Of a DNA stretch of 64,000 bases, positions 8,417-17,382 are shown piece after piece. Source of the stretch: an uncultured Oscillospiraceae bacterium (lineage in GTDB: Bacteria > Bacillota > Clostridia > Oscillospirales > Ruminococcaceae). Position 1 is the stretch's first letter; each line of letters opens with the position of its first letter. A program made the translations under genes and the position numbers. The stretch covers positions 96,599-160,598 of the forward strand of contig CASGAN010000005.1 in the NCBI GenBank assembly GCA_949299455.1, written 5' to 3'. The notes below the pieces were generated by a model that saw only the letters and a program-made list of their open reading frames with translations, searched no databases and was not told the origin of the DNA.

Positions 8417-8450
8417 CAGATTTTTCTACAAAATCAGAATGTGAATTTGA

Positions 8451-8891
8451 TTAGTGCTCACAACCGCAGCCACAGCCGCAATCTTCGTCATCTTCACAGC
8501 CGCAGTCGCAGCCGTCAAAATCAAATTCCAGTTTTTCGCCGCAGTTCGGGCAGTTGGTGTTGCCTTCGAGCAGCATGTCCTCGTCGAGATAGATTTCGTC
8601 GCCGCAGTTCGGACAGGTCACTTCATAAAGATCACCGTCGCAGCAATCTTCATCGTCATCCTCGTCTTCGTCGCCGTAAAAATCCTCTTCCAAGGAACCC
8701 AGATCTTCATCAATGATATCGAGCAGTTCTGCCTGCTCATCTGCAGCTTCTTCGATCTCAGCGATTTCTGCTGCCATATCATCGAGAACGTCAACAATCG
8801 CCAGCAGCAATTTGCCTTCGCTTGTCGATTTGTCGATATTCAGGCCTTCTGCAAGACCTTTCAGATAAGAAACGCTTTCGCCCATGCTCAT
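8451..8891 (-). CDS. CD1247-type N-terminal domain protein with zinc ribbon and Cys/Asp tail
   Basis: A 146-aa protein. Residues 1-60 (MSMGESVSYLKGLAEGLNID...) form a helical domain found in many Clostridia as the CD1247 N-terminal domain. A very acidic linker follows, then a zinc ribbon with two CPNCG knuckles (CPNCGDEIYL and CPNCGEKLEF), then a tail dominated by Cys, Asp, Glu and Gly. The metal-binding potential is clear from the cysteines; the function is unknown. The fourth residue of the longest frame is the better start, 8 nt from AAGGA. It lies directly downstream of efp. Confidence 0.8.
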   Translation of the reverse strand: MSMGESVSYLKGLAEGLNIDKSTSEGKLLLAIVDVLDDMAAEIAEIEEAADEQAELLDIIDEDLGSLEEDFYGDEDEDDDEDCCDGDLYEVTCPNCGDEIYLDEDMLLEGNTNCPNCGEKLEFDFDGCDCGCEDDEDCGCGCGCEH

Positions 8892-8936
8892 GTTATTCAT
8901 CCTTTCCTGTTTTGATGATGTCCAAAAAGAAACGAC

Positions 8937-9494
8937 TTATGCGCGCTCCATGTATTCGCCGGTTCTGGTGTCAATGCGGATCATTTCACCCTCATTGATG
9001 AACAGCGGAACGCGGATTTCTGCACCGGTTTCCAGAGTAGCCGGTTTGGTTGCGTTTGTTGCGGTGTCGCCTTTGACACCCGGCTCTGTGTGTGCAACTT
9101 CGAGCTCAACAAAGGTCGGCGGCTCAACACCGAATACGTTGCCTTTGTAGGACAGGATTTTGCACTCCATGTTTTCTTTTACAAATTTGAAGTTATCGCC
9201 CAGTTTGTGGGAATCGATCGGCTCCTGCTCATATGTTTCATTGTCCATGAAGTAGTACAGGTCGCCATCCTGATACAGATACTGCATCTCACGACGCTCA
9301 ATGTATGCAGTCGGGAATTTATCGGTCGGGTTAAAGGTTTTGTCGGTTACCGCGCCGCTGATGACGTTGCGGATTTTTGTGCGGACAAAAGCCGCGCCTT
9401 TTCCCGGTTTTACGTGCTGAAACTCGATGATCTGATAGACGTCGCCGTCCATATCAAAAGTCATGCCGTTTCTGAAATCTCCTGCTGTTACCAT
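8937..9494 (-). CDS. efp: Elongation factor P
   Basis: A 185-aa three-domain EF-P: the N-terminal KOW-like domain contains the PGKG loop ([16 protein letters not shown]) that reaches the peptidyl transferase centre, and the C-terminal OB domain ends in [13 protein letters not shown]. It relieves ribosome stalling at polyproline. The pepP-efp order is widespread in Firmicutes. It has its own promoter at 9541-9569 as well as possible read-through from pepP. Confidence 0.97.
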   Translation of the reverse strand: MVTAGDFRNGMTFDMDGDVYQIIEFQHVKPGKGAAFVRTKIRNVISGAVTDKTFNPTDKFPTAYIERREMQYLYQDGDLYYFMDNETYEQEPIDSHKLGDNFKFVKENMECKILSYKGNVFGVEPPTFVELEVAHTEPGVKGDTATNATKPATLETGAEIRVPLFINEGEMIRIDTRTGEYMERA

Positions 9495-9540
9495 AAATGT
9501 ACCTCCAAGTTACATGACAAATCAGTTTGTTCTATTCAAT

Positions 9541-9569
9541 AGTTTACCGTATCCTGCATAAAATTTCAA
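9541..9569 (-). promoter_or_regulatory. Promoter of efp
   Basis: Minus-strand TTGAAA and TAAACT boxes with a 17-bp spacer, about 45 bp upstream of the efp start. Confidence 0.7.
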
Positions 9570-9594
9570 TAGGAAAAATCAAAATTTTGCGTTC

Positions 9595-10665
9595 TTACAG
9601 GATAATGAGTTCTTTTTTGCTGTGGGTGAGTCCCTCTGCGCCGGTTTCGGTGATTAAGATCATATCCTCAATGCGCACGCCGAATTCGCCTGGCAGATAA
9701 ATGCCCGGTTCAACCGTCATGATGACGCCCGGCTTGATGATCTCTGTGCAAGCAGGCGAAAAACGCGGCTCTTCATGGATGAACAGACCGAGCGAATGGC
9801 CGAGTCCGTGACCGAATTTGCCTGCATAGCCGTTTTGGTCAATGTGATCGCGCGCGATTTTGTCAATCTCCGCATACGTTTTGCCCGGTGCTGCTGCCTC
9901 TGCCGCCATCAAATGCGCGGTAAGCACGGTATCATAGACATGACGCTGTTTATCGGTCACGAAACCGACTGCAACAGTACGGGTCATATCACTGCAATAA
10001 CCGTCATAGGAAGCGCCGAAATCCATTGTGATAAAGTCGCCGGCTTCCACTTTTTTGTCGGTAGGCACACCGTGCGGCATCGAGCTGTTGACACCCGAAA
10101 CAGCAATCGTTTCAAATGCCAGTCCCGAAGCGCCCTGCTTTCTCATGTGATATTCCATCTCGAGTGCGATGTCGCGTTCGCTCACACCCGGTTTGATGTA
10201 CGAAAGGATATGCGAAAACGTGTCGTCGGTGATCGCCTGTGCGCGTTTGATTGCCTCGACTTCCTGCGGGGATTTAAACGAACGCAGCAGATTCACTTCA
10301 TTGCTCAGCCGGTCGTCGGCAAGCAGTGTAAGCGACGGCATTTTCTCCGCATAACGATGGTAATCCGAAAGCGTCATTGTCTCGGTTTCCACAGCGATAC
10401 GGCTCGCCTTTTCCTCTGCGAAAAACGCTGCTGCCTGCTCGCACAGATTTCCCTGCAGCAATACCGGAAAATCGGTGATGACTTTCTGTGCTTTTTCAAT
10501 ATAGCGCGAGTCAATGATGAACTGTGCATGTTCACGGGTGAACAACAATGTACCTGCCGAAGACTTCATTCCCGTCAGATACCGGCGGTTTAAGTCGGAA
10601 GTGATCATTGCACCGTCCACATCATCGGGCAGACGGCTCATCAGTTTTTTTAATGCTTCTGTCAT
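9595..10665 (-). CDS. Xaa-Pro aminopeptidase, M24B family
   Basis: A 356-aa YqhT-type peptidase that removes N-terminal residues preceding proline. A creatinase-like N-terminal domain precedes the pita-bread fold with the dinuclear metal ligands: MDFGASYDGYCSDMTRT (two Asp), GHGLGHSLGLFIHEEP (His and Glu) and VRIEDMILIT (Glu). The start is the ATG that overlaps the yqeG stop as ATGA, ten codons inside the longest frame. It sits between yqeG and efp. Confidence 0.93.
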   Translation of the reverse strand: MTEALKKLMSRLPDDVDGAMITSDLNRRYLTGMKSSAGTLLFTREHAQFIIDSRYIEKAQKVITDFPVLLQGNLCEQAAAFFAEEKASRIAVETETMTLSDYHRYAEKMPSLTLLADDRLSNEVNLLRSFKSPQEVEAIKRAQAITDDTFSHILSYIKPGVSERDIALEMEYHMRKQGASGLAFETIAVSGVNSSMPHGVPTDKKVEAGDFITMDFGASYDGYCSDMTRTVAVGFVTDKQRHVYDTVLTAHLMAAEAAAPGKTYAEIDKIARDHIDQNGYAGKFGHGLGHSLGLFIHEEPRFSPACTEIIKPGVIMTVEPGIYLPGEFGVRIEDMILITETGAEGLTHSKKELIIL

Positions 10666-11201
10666 TTTTGCTTCATCTCCCATTTGGATTGACACGGTTT
10701 TAAGGGTGCGCGTTTTCTGTAATACGCACGGATGTGAATCGTTTCAAGCGTACGCCGCACTTTAAACGTCACGCCGGTTTCCTCAAGCATCGGACAAACG
10801 AGCACCGTGAACATGCCTTTTAAATTGCCGCCCACAATGTCGGTATAAATCTGGTCGCCGACGACACCGATCTCCTGCACAGGCAGACCGAGCGCTTTCT
10901 GCGCTTTGGAAAAACCGATTGTCAGCGGTTTATAGCCGGGTGCAACAAAATCAAGTCCGAGATTTTTTGCGAACGGTGCGACACGTTCCGGATAATTGTT
11001 CGACACAATGATAAGCCGGATATCGCTTTCTTTCATTGCAGAAATCCACGCCTGCACATCTGCACGCAGCATCTGGCTGTTGTGGAGTGTTAAAGTGTTA
11101 TCCACATCAAGGATCAGTCCTTTTAAGCCGTTTGCGCGTAAGAATGCCTGATCAATGCGCGTGACATCTTTTAAAATGACGTTCGGTTGAAAAACAGACA
11201 T
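10662..11201 (-). CDS. yqeG: YqeG family HAD IIIA-type phosphatase
   Basis: A 179-aa HAD-superfamily protein. Motif I is LILDVDNTLTL (nucleophile Asp and the +2 Asp), motif II is the VSNN block, and motif III/IV is VVGDQIYTDIVGGN. The family is related to phosphatidylglycerophosphate phosphatases, but the substrate here is not known. It overlaps the peptidase start by four bases. An rpsU terminator lies immediately upstream. Confidence 0.87.
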   Translation of the reverse strand: MSVFQPNVILKDVTRIDQAFLRANGLKGLILDVDNTLTLHNSQMLRADVQAWISAMKESDIRLIIVSNNYPERVAPFAKNLGLDFVAPGYKPLTIGFSKAQKALGLPVQEIGVVGDQIYTDIVGGNLKGMFTVLVCPMLEETGVTFKVRRTLETIHIRAYYRKRAPLKPCQSKWEMKQK

Positions 11202-11222
11202 AACATCCTCCCCCGAATAAAC

Positions 11223-11250
11223 GAAAAAGCGAGCCTACGCCCGCTTTTCC
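11223..11250 (-). terminator. Rho-independent terminator of rpsU
   Basis: AAAAGCGGGC/GCTCGCTTTT hairpin with one G-U pair and a GTAG loop, ending in a T-run on the minus strand. Confidence 0.85.
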
Positions 11251-11264
11251 TTTCTTACAAACAC

Positions 11265-11441
11265 TTATCTATATTTGCGTTTCCGTGCAGCCTCAGACTT
11301 CTTTTTCCGTCTTACAGAAGGCTTTTCATAGTGTTCTCTTTTGCGAACCTCAGCCAACACACCGGACTTAGCACAAGATCTTTTAAATCTTCTGAGCGCG
11401 CTGTCGAGAGACTCATTTTCTTTTACACGAACTTCTGACAC
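11265..11441 (-). CDS. rpsU: 30S ribosomal protein S21
   Basis: A 58-codon gene read directly from the minus strand: it begins with a GTG ([20 protein letters not shown]) preceded by GGAGGG and ends [15 protein letters not shown]. The length and the basic C-terminus are exactly those of S21, which contacts the anti-Shine-Dalgarno region of 16S rRNA. It is a monocistronic unit with a strong promoter and terminator. Confidence 0.97.
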   Translation of the reverse strand: MSEVRVKENESLDSALRRFKRSCAKSGVLAEVRKREHYEKPSVRRKKKSEAARKRKYR

Positions 11442-11499
11442 TTTATTCCCTCCCTTTGCCGCATAGGCAGAGGTTTACAATCTATATTGCAACGAATTT

Positions 11500-11529
11500 A
11501 TTATATCAAATTCGCACTACGATTGTCAA
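11500..11529 (-). promoter_or_regulatory. Promoter of rpsU
   Basis: Minus-strand TTGACA and TATAAT consensus boxes, 18-bp spacer, in the gap between leuS and rpsU. Confidence 0.85.
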
Positions 11530-11558
11530 GCTTTTTCCAAAAAGTACGAAGATGAATT

Positions 11559-13964
11559 TTATCGAACGACAAAATTGACGAGTTTTCCCGGAACAACGAT
11601 CTCTTTGACGATCTGTTTGCCCTCCATCGCCTGCTGCATTTTCTCGTTTTCTTTTGCGAGTGCAGCCATCTCCTCTTTGGAAGCGTTTGCATCAATCTCT
11701 ACTTTTGCTTTGATCTTGCCGTTGACCTGGAGCACGATCTCCACGGTTGCCGCTTTGCATTTTGCCTCGTCATAGGAAGGCCATGCCTGCTCGTTGAGCA
11801 TGCCTTCAAAGCCCTGAAGCTCATACAGCTCTTCGGTGATGTGCGGTGCAAACGGATTCAAGAGGATGAGCAAGGTGCGGTAATCCGCTTTTGTGAGACT
11901 GCCGGCATCCTGAATATCGTTTAACAGCGCCATCATTGCGGCGATTGCCGTGTTGAATTTGAGGTTTTCGATATCCTCGCTGACTTTTTTGATCGTCTTG
12001 TGAATCGAAGATTCAAGCTTCTGCGAATAGGTGTCGCCCTCGCAGACGATATCCTGCAAGTTCCAGACACGATCAAGGAAGCGTTTGCACCCGCGCAGAC
12101 TGGTGTCTTTCCACGGTGCAGCTTTTTCAAAGTCACCGATGAACATTTCGTAAAGACGCATCGTATCTGCGCCGTATTCGTTGACAACGTCATCCGGATT
12201 GACGACATTGCCGCGGGATTTACTCATTTTCTCGCCATTTTCACCGAGAATCATGCCGTGGCTTGTACGTTTTGCATACGGTTCTTTGCAGCTGACGACA
12301 CCGATATCATACAGGAATTTATGCCAGAACCGGGAGTAGAGCAGGTGCAGCGTGGTATGCTCCATACCGCCGTTGTACCAGTCAACCGGCAGCCAGTAAT
12401 CGAGCGCTTCTTTTGCAGCCAGTGCCGACACATTGTTCGGGTCACAGTAACGCAGGAAGTACCACGACGAGCCAGCCCACTGCGGCATCGTATCGGTTTC
12501 GCGTTTTGCCGGACCGCCGCAGCACGGACAGGTGGTATTCACAAAGCTGTCGAGCTTCGAAAGCGGCGACTGACCGTCGTCGGTCGGCTCAAACGACTCA
12601 AGCTCCGGCAGCATCAGCGGCAGTTCTTCTTCCGGAACCGGAACGAATCCGCATTTTTCACAGTGCACAATCGGGATCGGCTCGCCCCAGTAACGCTGAC
12701 GAGAGAAGACCCAGTCACGGAGCTTAAAGTTCACTTTCGGATGACCGATACCGTTTTCTTCGAGCCAAGTGATGATTTTTTTCTTCGCTTCCTCGACGCT
12801 CAAACCGTCAAGCATACCGGAATTGACCATCACGCCGGTTGCACAGTCGGTGAACGCCTCTTTTTCGATATCGCCGCCTGCAACGACTTCGATAATCGGC
12901 AGATTGAATGCCTTTGCAAAGTCATAGTCACGGGTATCGTGCGCCGGAACTGCCATGATGGCACCAGTGCCGTAGCTCATCAGAACATAGTCTGAAATAA
13001 AGATCGGAATTTCTTTTTCGTTGACCGGGTTGATCGCACGGATGCCCTGAATCTCAACGCCGGTTTTGTCTTTTGCGATCTCACTGCGTTCAAAGTCGGA
13101 TTTTTTCGCTGCTGCTTCCTGATATGCGGAGATTTCGTCCATATTTTTGATAAGATCTGCTTTTTCGCGGATCATCGGGTGCTCCGGCGAAATAACCATA
13201 TAGGTCGCACCGAACAGCGTATCCGGACGGGTGGTATAAACGGTCAGCGTATCGCCCGCGGTCGTTTTGAAGTTGACTTCCGCACCGGTCGAACGGCCGA
13301 TCCAGTTTTTCTGCGAAACTTTGACGCGATCAATATAATCAACATCCTCAAGATCATCGATCAAACGCTGTGCATACTCGGTGATTTTTAACATCCACTG
13401 GCTTTTGACCTTGTGCACGACTTCACCGCCGCAGCGTTCGCAGACGCCGTTGACAACTTCCTCGTTTGCCAAAACGACTTTACAAGAGGTACACCAGTTG
13501 ACGTTCATTTCGCTTTTGTATGCCAGACCGTGTTTGAACAGCTGCAAAAAGATCCACTGGGTCCATTTGTAATATGCCGGGTCGGTGGTGTTCACCTCAC
13601 GGCTCCAGTCAAACGACAGACCGAGCGACTGAATCTGCTCTTTAAAATGCGCCACGTTTTTCGCGGTAACGATCTCCGGATGGATGTGATTTTTCATCGC
13701 ATAGTTCTCGGTCGGCAGGCCGAATGCATCCCAGCCCATCGGATACAGCACGTTATAGCCCTCTAAACGGCGTTTTCTCGACACGATATCCAGTGCTGTG
13801 TACGGACGCGGATGTCCAACGTGCAGTCCCTGTCCCGACGGATACGGAAATTCCACCAGCGCATAATATTTCGGCTTTGAGTAGTCGTTTTCTGCGCGGA
13901 ATGTCTGTTTTTCTTCCCAGATTTTCTGCCATTTTGATTCAATGGCTTTAAAATCATATTTCAT
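11559..13964 (-). CDS. leuS: Leucyl-tRNA synthetase
   Basis: An 801-aa class I synthetase. The HIGH-type motif is HVGH at residues 48-51 in [19 protein letters not shown], and [10 protein letters not shown] is present in the C-terminal half. A CP1 editing domain and zinc-type CxxC pairs (CEKCG, CPCCGG) lie between. Length is normal for Firmicutes. There is no T-box in front of it; it is 28 bp after rsfS and probably transcribed as the last gene of the long upstream operon. Confidence 0.98.
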   Translation of the reverse strand: MKYDFKAIESKWQKIWEEKQTFRAENDYSKPKYYALVEFPYPSGQGLHVGHPRPYTALDIVSRKRRLEGYNVLYPMGWDAFGLPTENYAMKNHIHPEIVTAKNVAHFKEQIQSLGLSFDWSREVNTTDPAYYKWTQWIFLQLFKHGLAYKSEMNVNWCTSCKVVLANEEVVNGVCERCGGEVVHKVKSQWMLKITEYAQRLIDDLEDVDYIDRVKVSQKNWIGRSTGAEVNFKTTAGDTLTVYTTRPDTLFGATYMVISPEHPMIREKADLIKNMDEISAYQEAAAKKSDFERSEIAKDKTGVEIQGIRAINPVNEKEIPIFISDYVLMSYGTGAIMAVPAHDTRDYDFAKAFNLPIIEVVAGGDIEKEAFTDCATGVMVNSGMLDGLSVEEAKKKIITWLEENGIGHPKVNFKLRDWVFSRQRYWGEPIPIVHCEKCGFVPVPEEELPLMLPELESFEPTDDGQSPLSKLDSFVNTTCPCCGGPAKRETDTMPQWAGSSWYFLRYCDPNNVSALAAKEALDYWLPVDWYNGGMEHTTLHLLYSRFWHKFLYDIGVVSCKEPYAKRTSHGMILGENGEKMSKSRGNVVNPDDVVNEYGADTMRLYEMFIGDFEKAAPWKDTSLRGCKRFLDRVWNLQDIVCEGDTYSQKLESSIHKTIKKVSEDIENLKFNTAIAAMMALLNDIQDAGSLTKADYRTLLILLNPFAPHITEELYELQGFEGMLNEQAWPSYDEAKCKAATVEIVLQVNGKIKAKVEIDANASKEEMAALAKENEKMQQAMEGKQIVKEIVVPGKLVNFVVR

Positions 13965-13992
13965 ATGACCCCATACTCCTTACTGCTGTTTG

Positions 13993-14355
13993 TTATTCTT
14001 CGATTCCCAGAATCTCTTTCACGTCAAGCCGTGTGCCGTCCGACCACAGTTTTTCCAAATTATAATAGCTGCGGGACGGTTCGTGGAAGATATGAACAAT
14101 GACATCGATGTAATCGAGAATAATCCAGTTTGCTGTCTGATACCCTTCCACACTCTTGGGCAGACGGCCTTCTTGTTTTAACTGATACTCCACCTCGTCG
14201 GCAAGCGCACGGACATGTGTGGTGTTGTCCGCCGATGCGATGACAAAATAGTCGCCGAGGATGGTGACGTCATGCACCCGGATTGCTTCAATCTGATCGG
14301 CTTTTTTATTGTCGAGGATTTCGATAATCCGTTTGGTCAGTGCTAAAGAATCCAT
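13993..14355 (-). CDS. rsfS: Ribosomal silencing factor RsfS
   Basis: A 120-aa Iojap/DUF143 protein. The conserved blocks are present: DVTILGDYFVIASADNTTHV and WIILDYIDVIVHIFHEPSR. It binds L14 on the large subunit and blocks subunit joining in starvation or stationary phase. GGAGG precedes the ATG. The order nadD-yqeK-rsfS is conserved in Firmicutes. Confidence 0.95.
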   Translation of the reverse strand: MDSLALTKRIIEILDNKKADQIEAIRVHDVTILGDYFVIASADNTTHVRALADEVEYQLKQEGRLPKSVEGYQTANWIILDYIDVIVHIFHEPSRSYYNLEKLWSDGTRLDVKEILGIEE

Positions 14356-14370
14356 TGATGTTCCTCCGTT

Positions 14371-14949
14371 TTATTTGTTTGATGCCGAAAGCTGTTCGCA
14401 CAATTCATTATAGCAGTCAATCGAATCGAGCGCAATCGGCAGCGATTGTTTCACCAGTTTTTTGATCGTGAAGCGCTGCGCTTCAAGCAATACGCCGTCA
14501 AGATCTGAAAACGCGCGTTCACGCAGTTTTTCTGCTTCCTTGTAGGTCCGGTCATAGGACACGACATCGGCAACATACACGATTTTTTCGAGCAGGCTCA
14601 TGCCGCGGCGGCCGGTTGTATGATACCGGATTGCGTTGAGCACGTCCTCGTCTGTCACCGAAAACCATTTAGGCACCGTAAAAAACGCGGTGATGCCGTG
14701 ATAGACGTTCGGGTTTGCCAGCAAAGAAGTATCATTGATTATACCAGATTCTTTGAGGATTGTAAACTGCACATCGACAGGAATTTCCTTGGCAATATCG
14801 TGCAGAAGGCCTGCCGCCTTTGCCGCGGTCACATCCGCGCCGTATACTTCGGCCAGTTCGCCGGACAGCCGTGCAACTGCAAGCGTATGTTCATACCGCT
14901 TTTTTGAAAGCGCTTTTTGTGCCGCCTGTTCAAACTTTAAAAGATCCAT
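14371..14949 (-). CDS. yqeK: HD-domain hydrolase YqeK
   Basis: A 192-aa HD-superfamily protein with the metal-binding pattern H...HD...: RYEHTLAVARLSGELAEVYG, then AAGLLHDIAKEIP and a VYHGITA block. YqeK proteins hydrolyse diadenosine tetraphosphate symmetrically to ADP. It sits between nadD and rsfS, with GGAGG upstream. Confidence 0.9.
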   Translation of the reverse strand: MDLLKFEQAAQKALSKKRYEHTLAVARLSGELAEVYGADVTAAKAAGLLHDIAKEIPVDVQFTILKESGIINDTSLLANPNVYHGITAFFTVPKWFSVTDEDVLNAIRYHTTGRRGMSLLEKIVYVADVVSYDRTYKEAEKLRERAFSDLDGVLLEAQRFTIKKLVKQSLPIALDSIDCYNELCEQLSASNK

Positions 14950-14963
14950 CTTCGCCGCCTCCT

Positions 14964-15563
14964 TTATTCATAGAGATGATGTTCCTTGATATACGAGAGC
15001 ACCGCCGGCGGAACATGCGGCGACGTACCGGTTTCTTTGAGGTTTTTTCGCACCTCGGTGGATGAAACGGGTATTTCCTCGACCGGCAGAATCAGAATCC
15101 GTTTTGCATAGCGCAGAAGCGGTTCGCGGTCACTGCAAAGCGCAGTATATTCATCCTTTTCCCGTGCGCCGGCGACGAGTGTTGCCAATGTGAGGATTTC
15201 CTCGAAGCAATACCACTTGTCAAACGACGAAAGCATATCCGAACCGACGAGCAGAAACAGCTGCGCGTCCGGAAACTGTGTATGAATTTCCCGCAGGGTA
15301 TCGACTGTGTAGCTTTTTCCCTGCCGCTTCTGTTCGATATCACTCACCACAACAGCTTTTTCCTCTTTGAATGCAAGCGAGAGCATCGCCATGCGGTCTT
15401 TTCCGGAAGCTAACTCCTTTGCCTGCTTGTGCGGCGGCACATTTGCGGGAATCACAATCATCCGATCGAGTGAAAGCGCATCGATACACTGACGGCACAA
15501 GCTCACATGCCCGTCATGCACGGGATTGAATGTCCCGCCGTAAATGCCGATTTTCTCGCTCAT
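14964..15563 (-). CDS. nadD: Nicotinate-nucleotide adenylyltransferase
   Basis: A 199-aa nucleotidyltransferase joining NaMN and ATP to NaAD. The (H/T)xGH motif is IYGGTFNPVHDGHVSLC, and the C-terminal ISSTxxR motif reads VSSTEVRKNL. The start overlaps the yhbY stop as ATGA. Normal length. Confidence 0.96.
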   Translation of the reverse strand: MSEKIGIYGGTFNPVHDGHVSLCRQCIDALSLDRMIVIPANVPPHKQAKELASGKDRMAMLSLAFKEEKAVVVSDIEQKRQGKSYTVDTLREIHTQFPDAQLFLLVGSDMLSSFDKWYCFEEILTLATLVAGAREKDEYTALCSDREPLLRYAKRILILPVEEIPVSSTEVRKNLKETGTSPHVPPAVLSYIKEHHLYE

Positions 15564-15853
15564 GCGTCCAAGTCATAAATCGGTTCTTTGTTGTTGCGCT
15601 TGTACAGCACAAATTTTGAACCAATCACCTGCACGATGTCGCACTCCGCTGCCTCAGCAAGTTCTTGTGCGGCCTCTCTTGCTGTGAGCAGGCTGTTTTC
15701 GAGCACCTTGCCCTTGACAAGTTCACGCGATGGAAACGCGTCGTTTAACTGTTTTAACACGGTCGGCGTAATTCCGTTTTTGCCGATAATCAAAATCACT
15801 TCGATCGAATTGGCATATTTGCGAAGCGTTGCACGCTGTTTTGTCGTAATCAT
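15560..15853 (-). CDS. yhbY: CRM-domain RNA-binding protein YhbY
   Basis: A 97-aa protein made of one CRM domain: IGKNGITPTVLKQLNDAF contains the conserved GxxG loop, followed by VKGKVLENSL. YhbY associates with pre-50S particles. It overlaps rdgB upstream and nadD downstream by four bases each, so the three are translated as a coupled set. Confidence 0.92.
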   Translation of the reverse strand: MITTKQRATLRKYANSIEVILIIGKNGITPTVLKQLNDAFPSRELVKGKVLENSLLTAREAAQELAEAAECDIVQVIGSKFVLYKRNNKEPIYDLDA

Positions 15854-16446
15854 TCGGTTTCTCCTTTTCTCTGTTTTAAGAATGCATCCATTTTTTTAAG
15901 CGCCATGCCGCGGTGGCTGATGGCGTCTTTTTCCTCCGGGGTACATTCTGCCATGCTTTTTTCTCCGACCATGAAGATCGGATCATATCCAAATCCGTTC
16001 TCGCCGCGCGGGCCGGTTCCGATTTTGCCCTCGCATGTGCCATGGAACGAATAGACTTCATCTTTTGAAAGAATGAGTGAAATCGCACATTCAAACCGCG
16101 CAGTACGCTGTTCGTCCGGCACGTCTTGAAGCTCTGCGAGCACCTTTTCATAACGGCCGATGTCGTCAAGACCCGGGCCGCCGTATCGCGCGGAAAACAC
16201 GCCCGGCGCACCGCCCAGTGCATCGACCGAAAGGCCTGAATCATCCGCCACAGTCGGCAGTCCGCTCAAATCAAACACGGCTTTTGCCTTGATATGTGCG
16301 TTTCCTGCAAAGGTGTCGGCGTTTTCCTCCGCCTCGCACACGATGCCTGCATCGCGAAGCGACAGTACGGTATAGCCGTGCGGCTCTAAAATGCGTGTAA
16401 ACTCCTTGACCTTATGGGCGTTGTTTGTTGCAACGATCAGTTTCAT
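15850..16446 (-). CDS. rdgB: XTP/dITP diphosphatase (RdgB/HAM1)
   Basis: A 198-aa house-cleaning pyrophosphatase that removes ITP, dITP and XTP. The signature regions are [11 protein letters not shown] near the N-terminus, [22 protein letters not shown] in the middle, and [10 protein letters not shown] plus [10 protein letters not shown] near the end. Normal length; next to ftsY upstream with a 17-bp gap. Confidence 0.96.
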   Translation of the reverse strand: MKLIVATNNAHKVKEFTRILEPHGYTVLSLRDAGIVCEAEENADTFAGNAHIKAKAVFDLSGLPTVADDSGLSVDALGGAPGVFSARYGGPGLDDIGRYEKVLAELQDVPDEQRTARFECAISLILSKDEVYSFHGTCEGKIGTGPRGENGFGYDPIFMVGEKSMAECTPEEKDAISHRGMALKKMDAFLKQRKGETE

Positions 16447-16463
16447 CTGTCTGCACCTCCTGC

Positions 16464-17369
16464 TCAGTCAAACAGTGCGTTCACAAAATCCTGTGCGACA
16501 AACGGCTGTAAGTCGTCGATCTTTTCGCCCACGCCGACGAATTTCACCGGAAGTCCCAGTTCGTCTTTGATTGCAATCACGATGCCGCCTTTCGCCGTAC
16601 CGTCGAGTTTTGTCAGCACGATACCGGTGATGCCTGCGGTTTCTTTGAATTCGCGTGCCTGATTGACACCGTTTTGACCGGTCGTCGCATCAATGACAAG
16701 CAGAATTTCGCGGTCGCAGTCGCCTGCCTCGCGGTCGATGACACGCGAAATTTTCGCAAGTTCATCCATCAGGTTTTTCTTGTTGTGGAGCCGTCCCGCT
16801 GTGTCGCAGATGATGAGATCTGCGCCGCGTGCCTGTCCGGCTTTGATCGTATCATATACAACGGCCGCTGGATCGGCACCCTCTGCATGACGAATCATAT
16901 CAACACCTGCACGCTCCGCCCAAATGCCGAGCTGATCGGCAGCTGCCGCACGGAATGTATCCGCCGCACCGAGAATGACCTTTTTTCCCTGTGCCTTATA
17001 ATTTGCCGCCAGCTTTCCGATTGTGGTCGTCTTGCCCACGCCGTTGACACCGATCATCAAAATAACTGACGGTTTGGTGTTGATATGCATTTCGTCCGAA
17101 CCGGACATCATCTCGGAAATGATCTCTTTAAGCATGTCTTTGATCACAGCCGGATCGGTTGCACCCGTCTTTTTGATACGGCTGCGCAGTTCATCGCAGA
17201 TTTTCACCGATGTCTGCACACCGATATCACACAGAATCAGCGTTTCCTCAAGTTCTTCAAAGAAGTCCTCGTCAATTTTTGTAAACGAATGAATCACCGT
17301 TTCCACCCGGCGAATCATCGAATCCTTCGTCTTTTTGAGTCCGTTTTTAATTTTATCAAAAAATCCCAT
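16464..17369 (-). CDS. ftsY: Signal recognition particle receptor FtsY
   Basis: A 301-aa SRP GTPase. G1 is GVNGVGKT at residues 107-114, G3 is [16 protein letters not shown], and G4 is [10 protein letters not shown]. The acidic A domain of E. coli FtsY is absent; the basic, amphipathic N-terminus ([16 protein letters not shown]) probably contacts the membrane. It follows smc, the usual Firmicutes pairing. Confidence 0.97.
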   Translation of the reverse strand: MGFFDKIKNGLKKTKDSMIRRVETVIHSFTKIDEDFFEELEETLILCDIGVQTSVKICDELRSRIKKTGATDPAVIKDMLKEIISEMMSGSDEMHINTKPSVILMIGVNGVGKTTTIGKLAANYKAQGKKVILGAADTFRAAAADQLGIWAERAGVDMIRHAEGADPAAVVYDTIKAGQARGADLIICDTAGRLHNKKNLMDELAKISRVIDREAGDCDREILLVIDATTGQNGVNQAREFKETAGITGIVLTKLDGTAKGGIVIAIKDELGLPVKFVGVGEKIDDLQPFVAQDFVNALFD

Positions 17370-17382
17370 TTCGCGTCCTCCT

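Noticed and set aside
13965-13992. T-box in front of leuS
   Set aside because: The gap to rsfS is 28 bp and contains only a ribosome site; leuS is transcribed with upstream genes.
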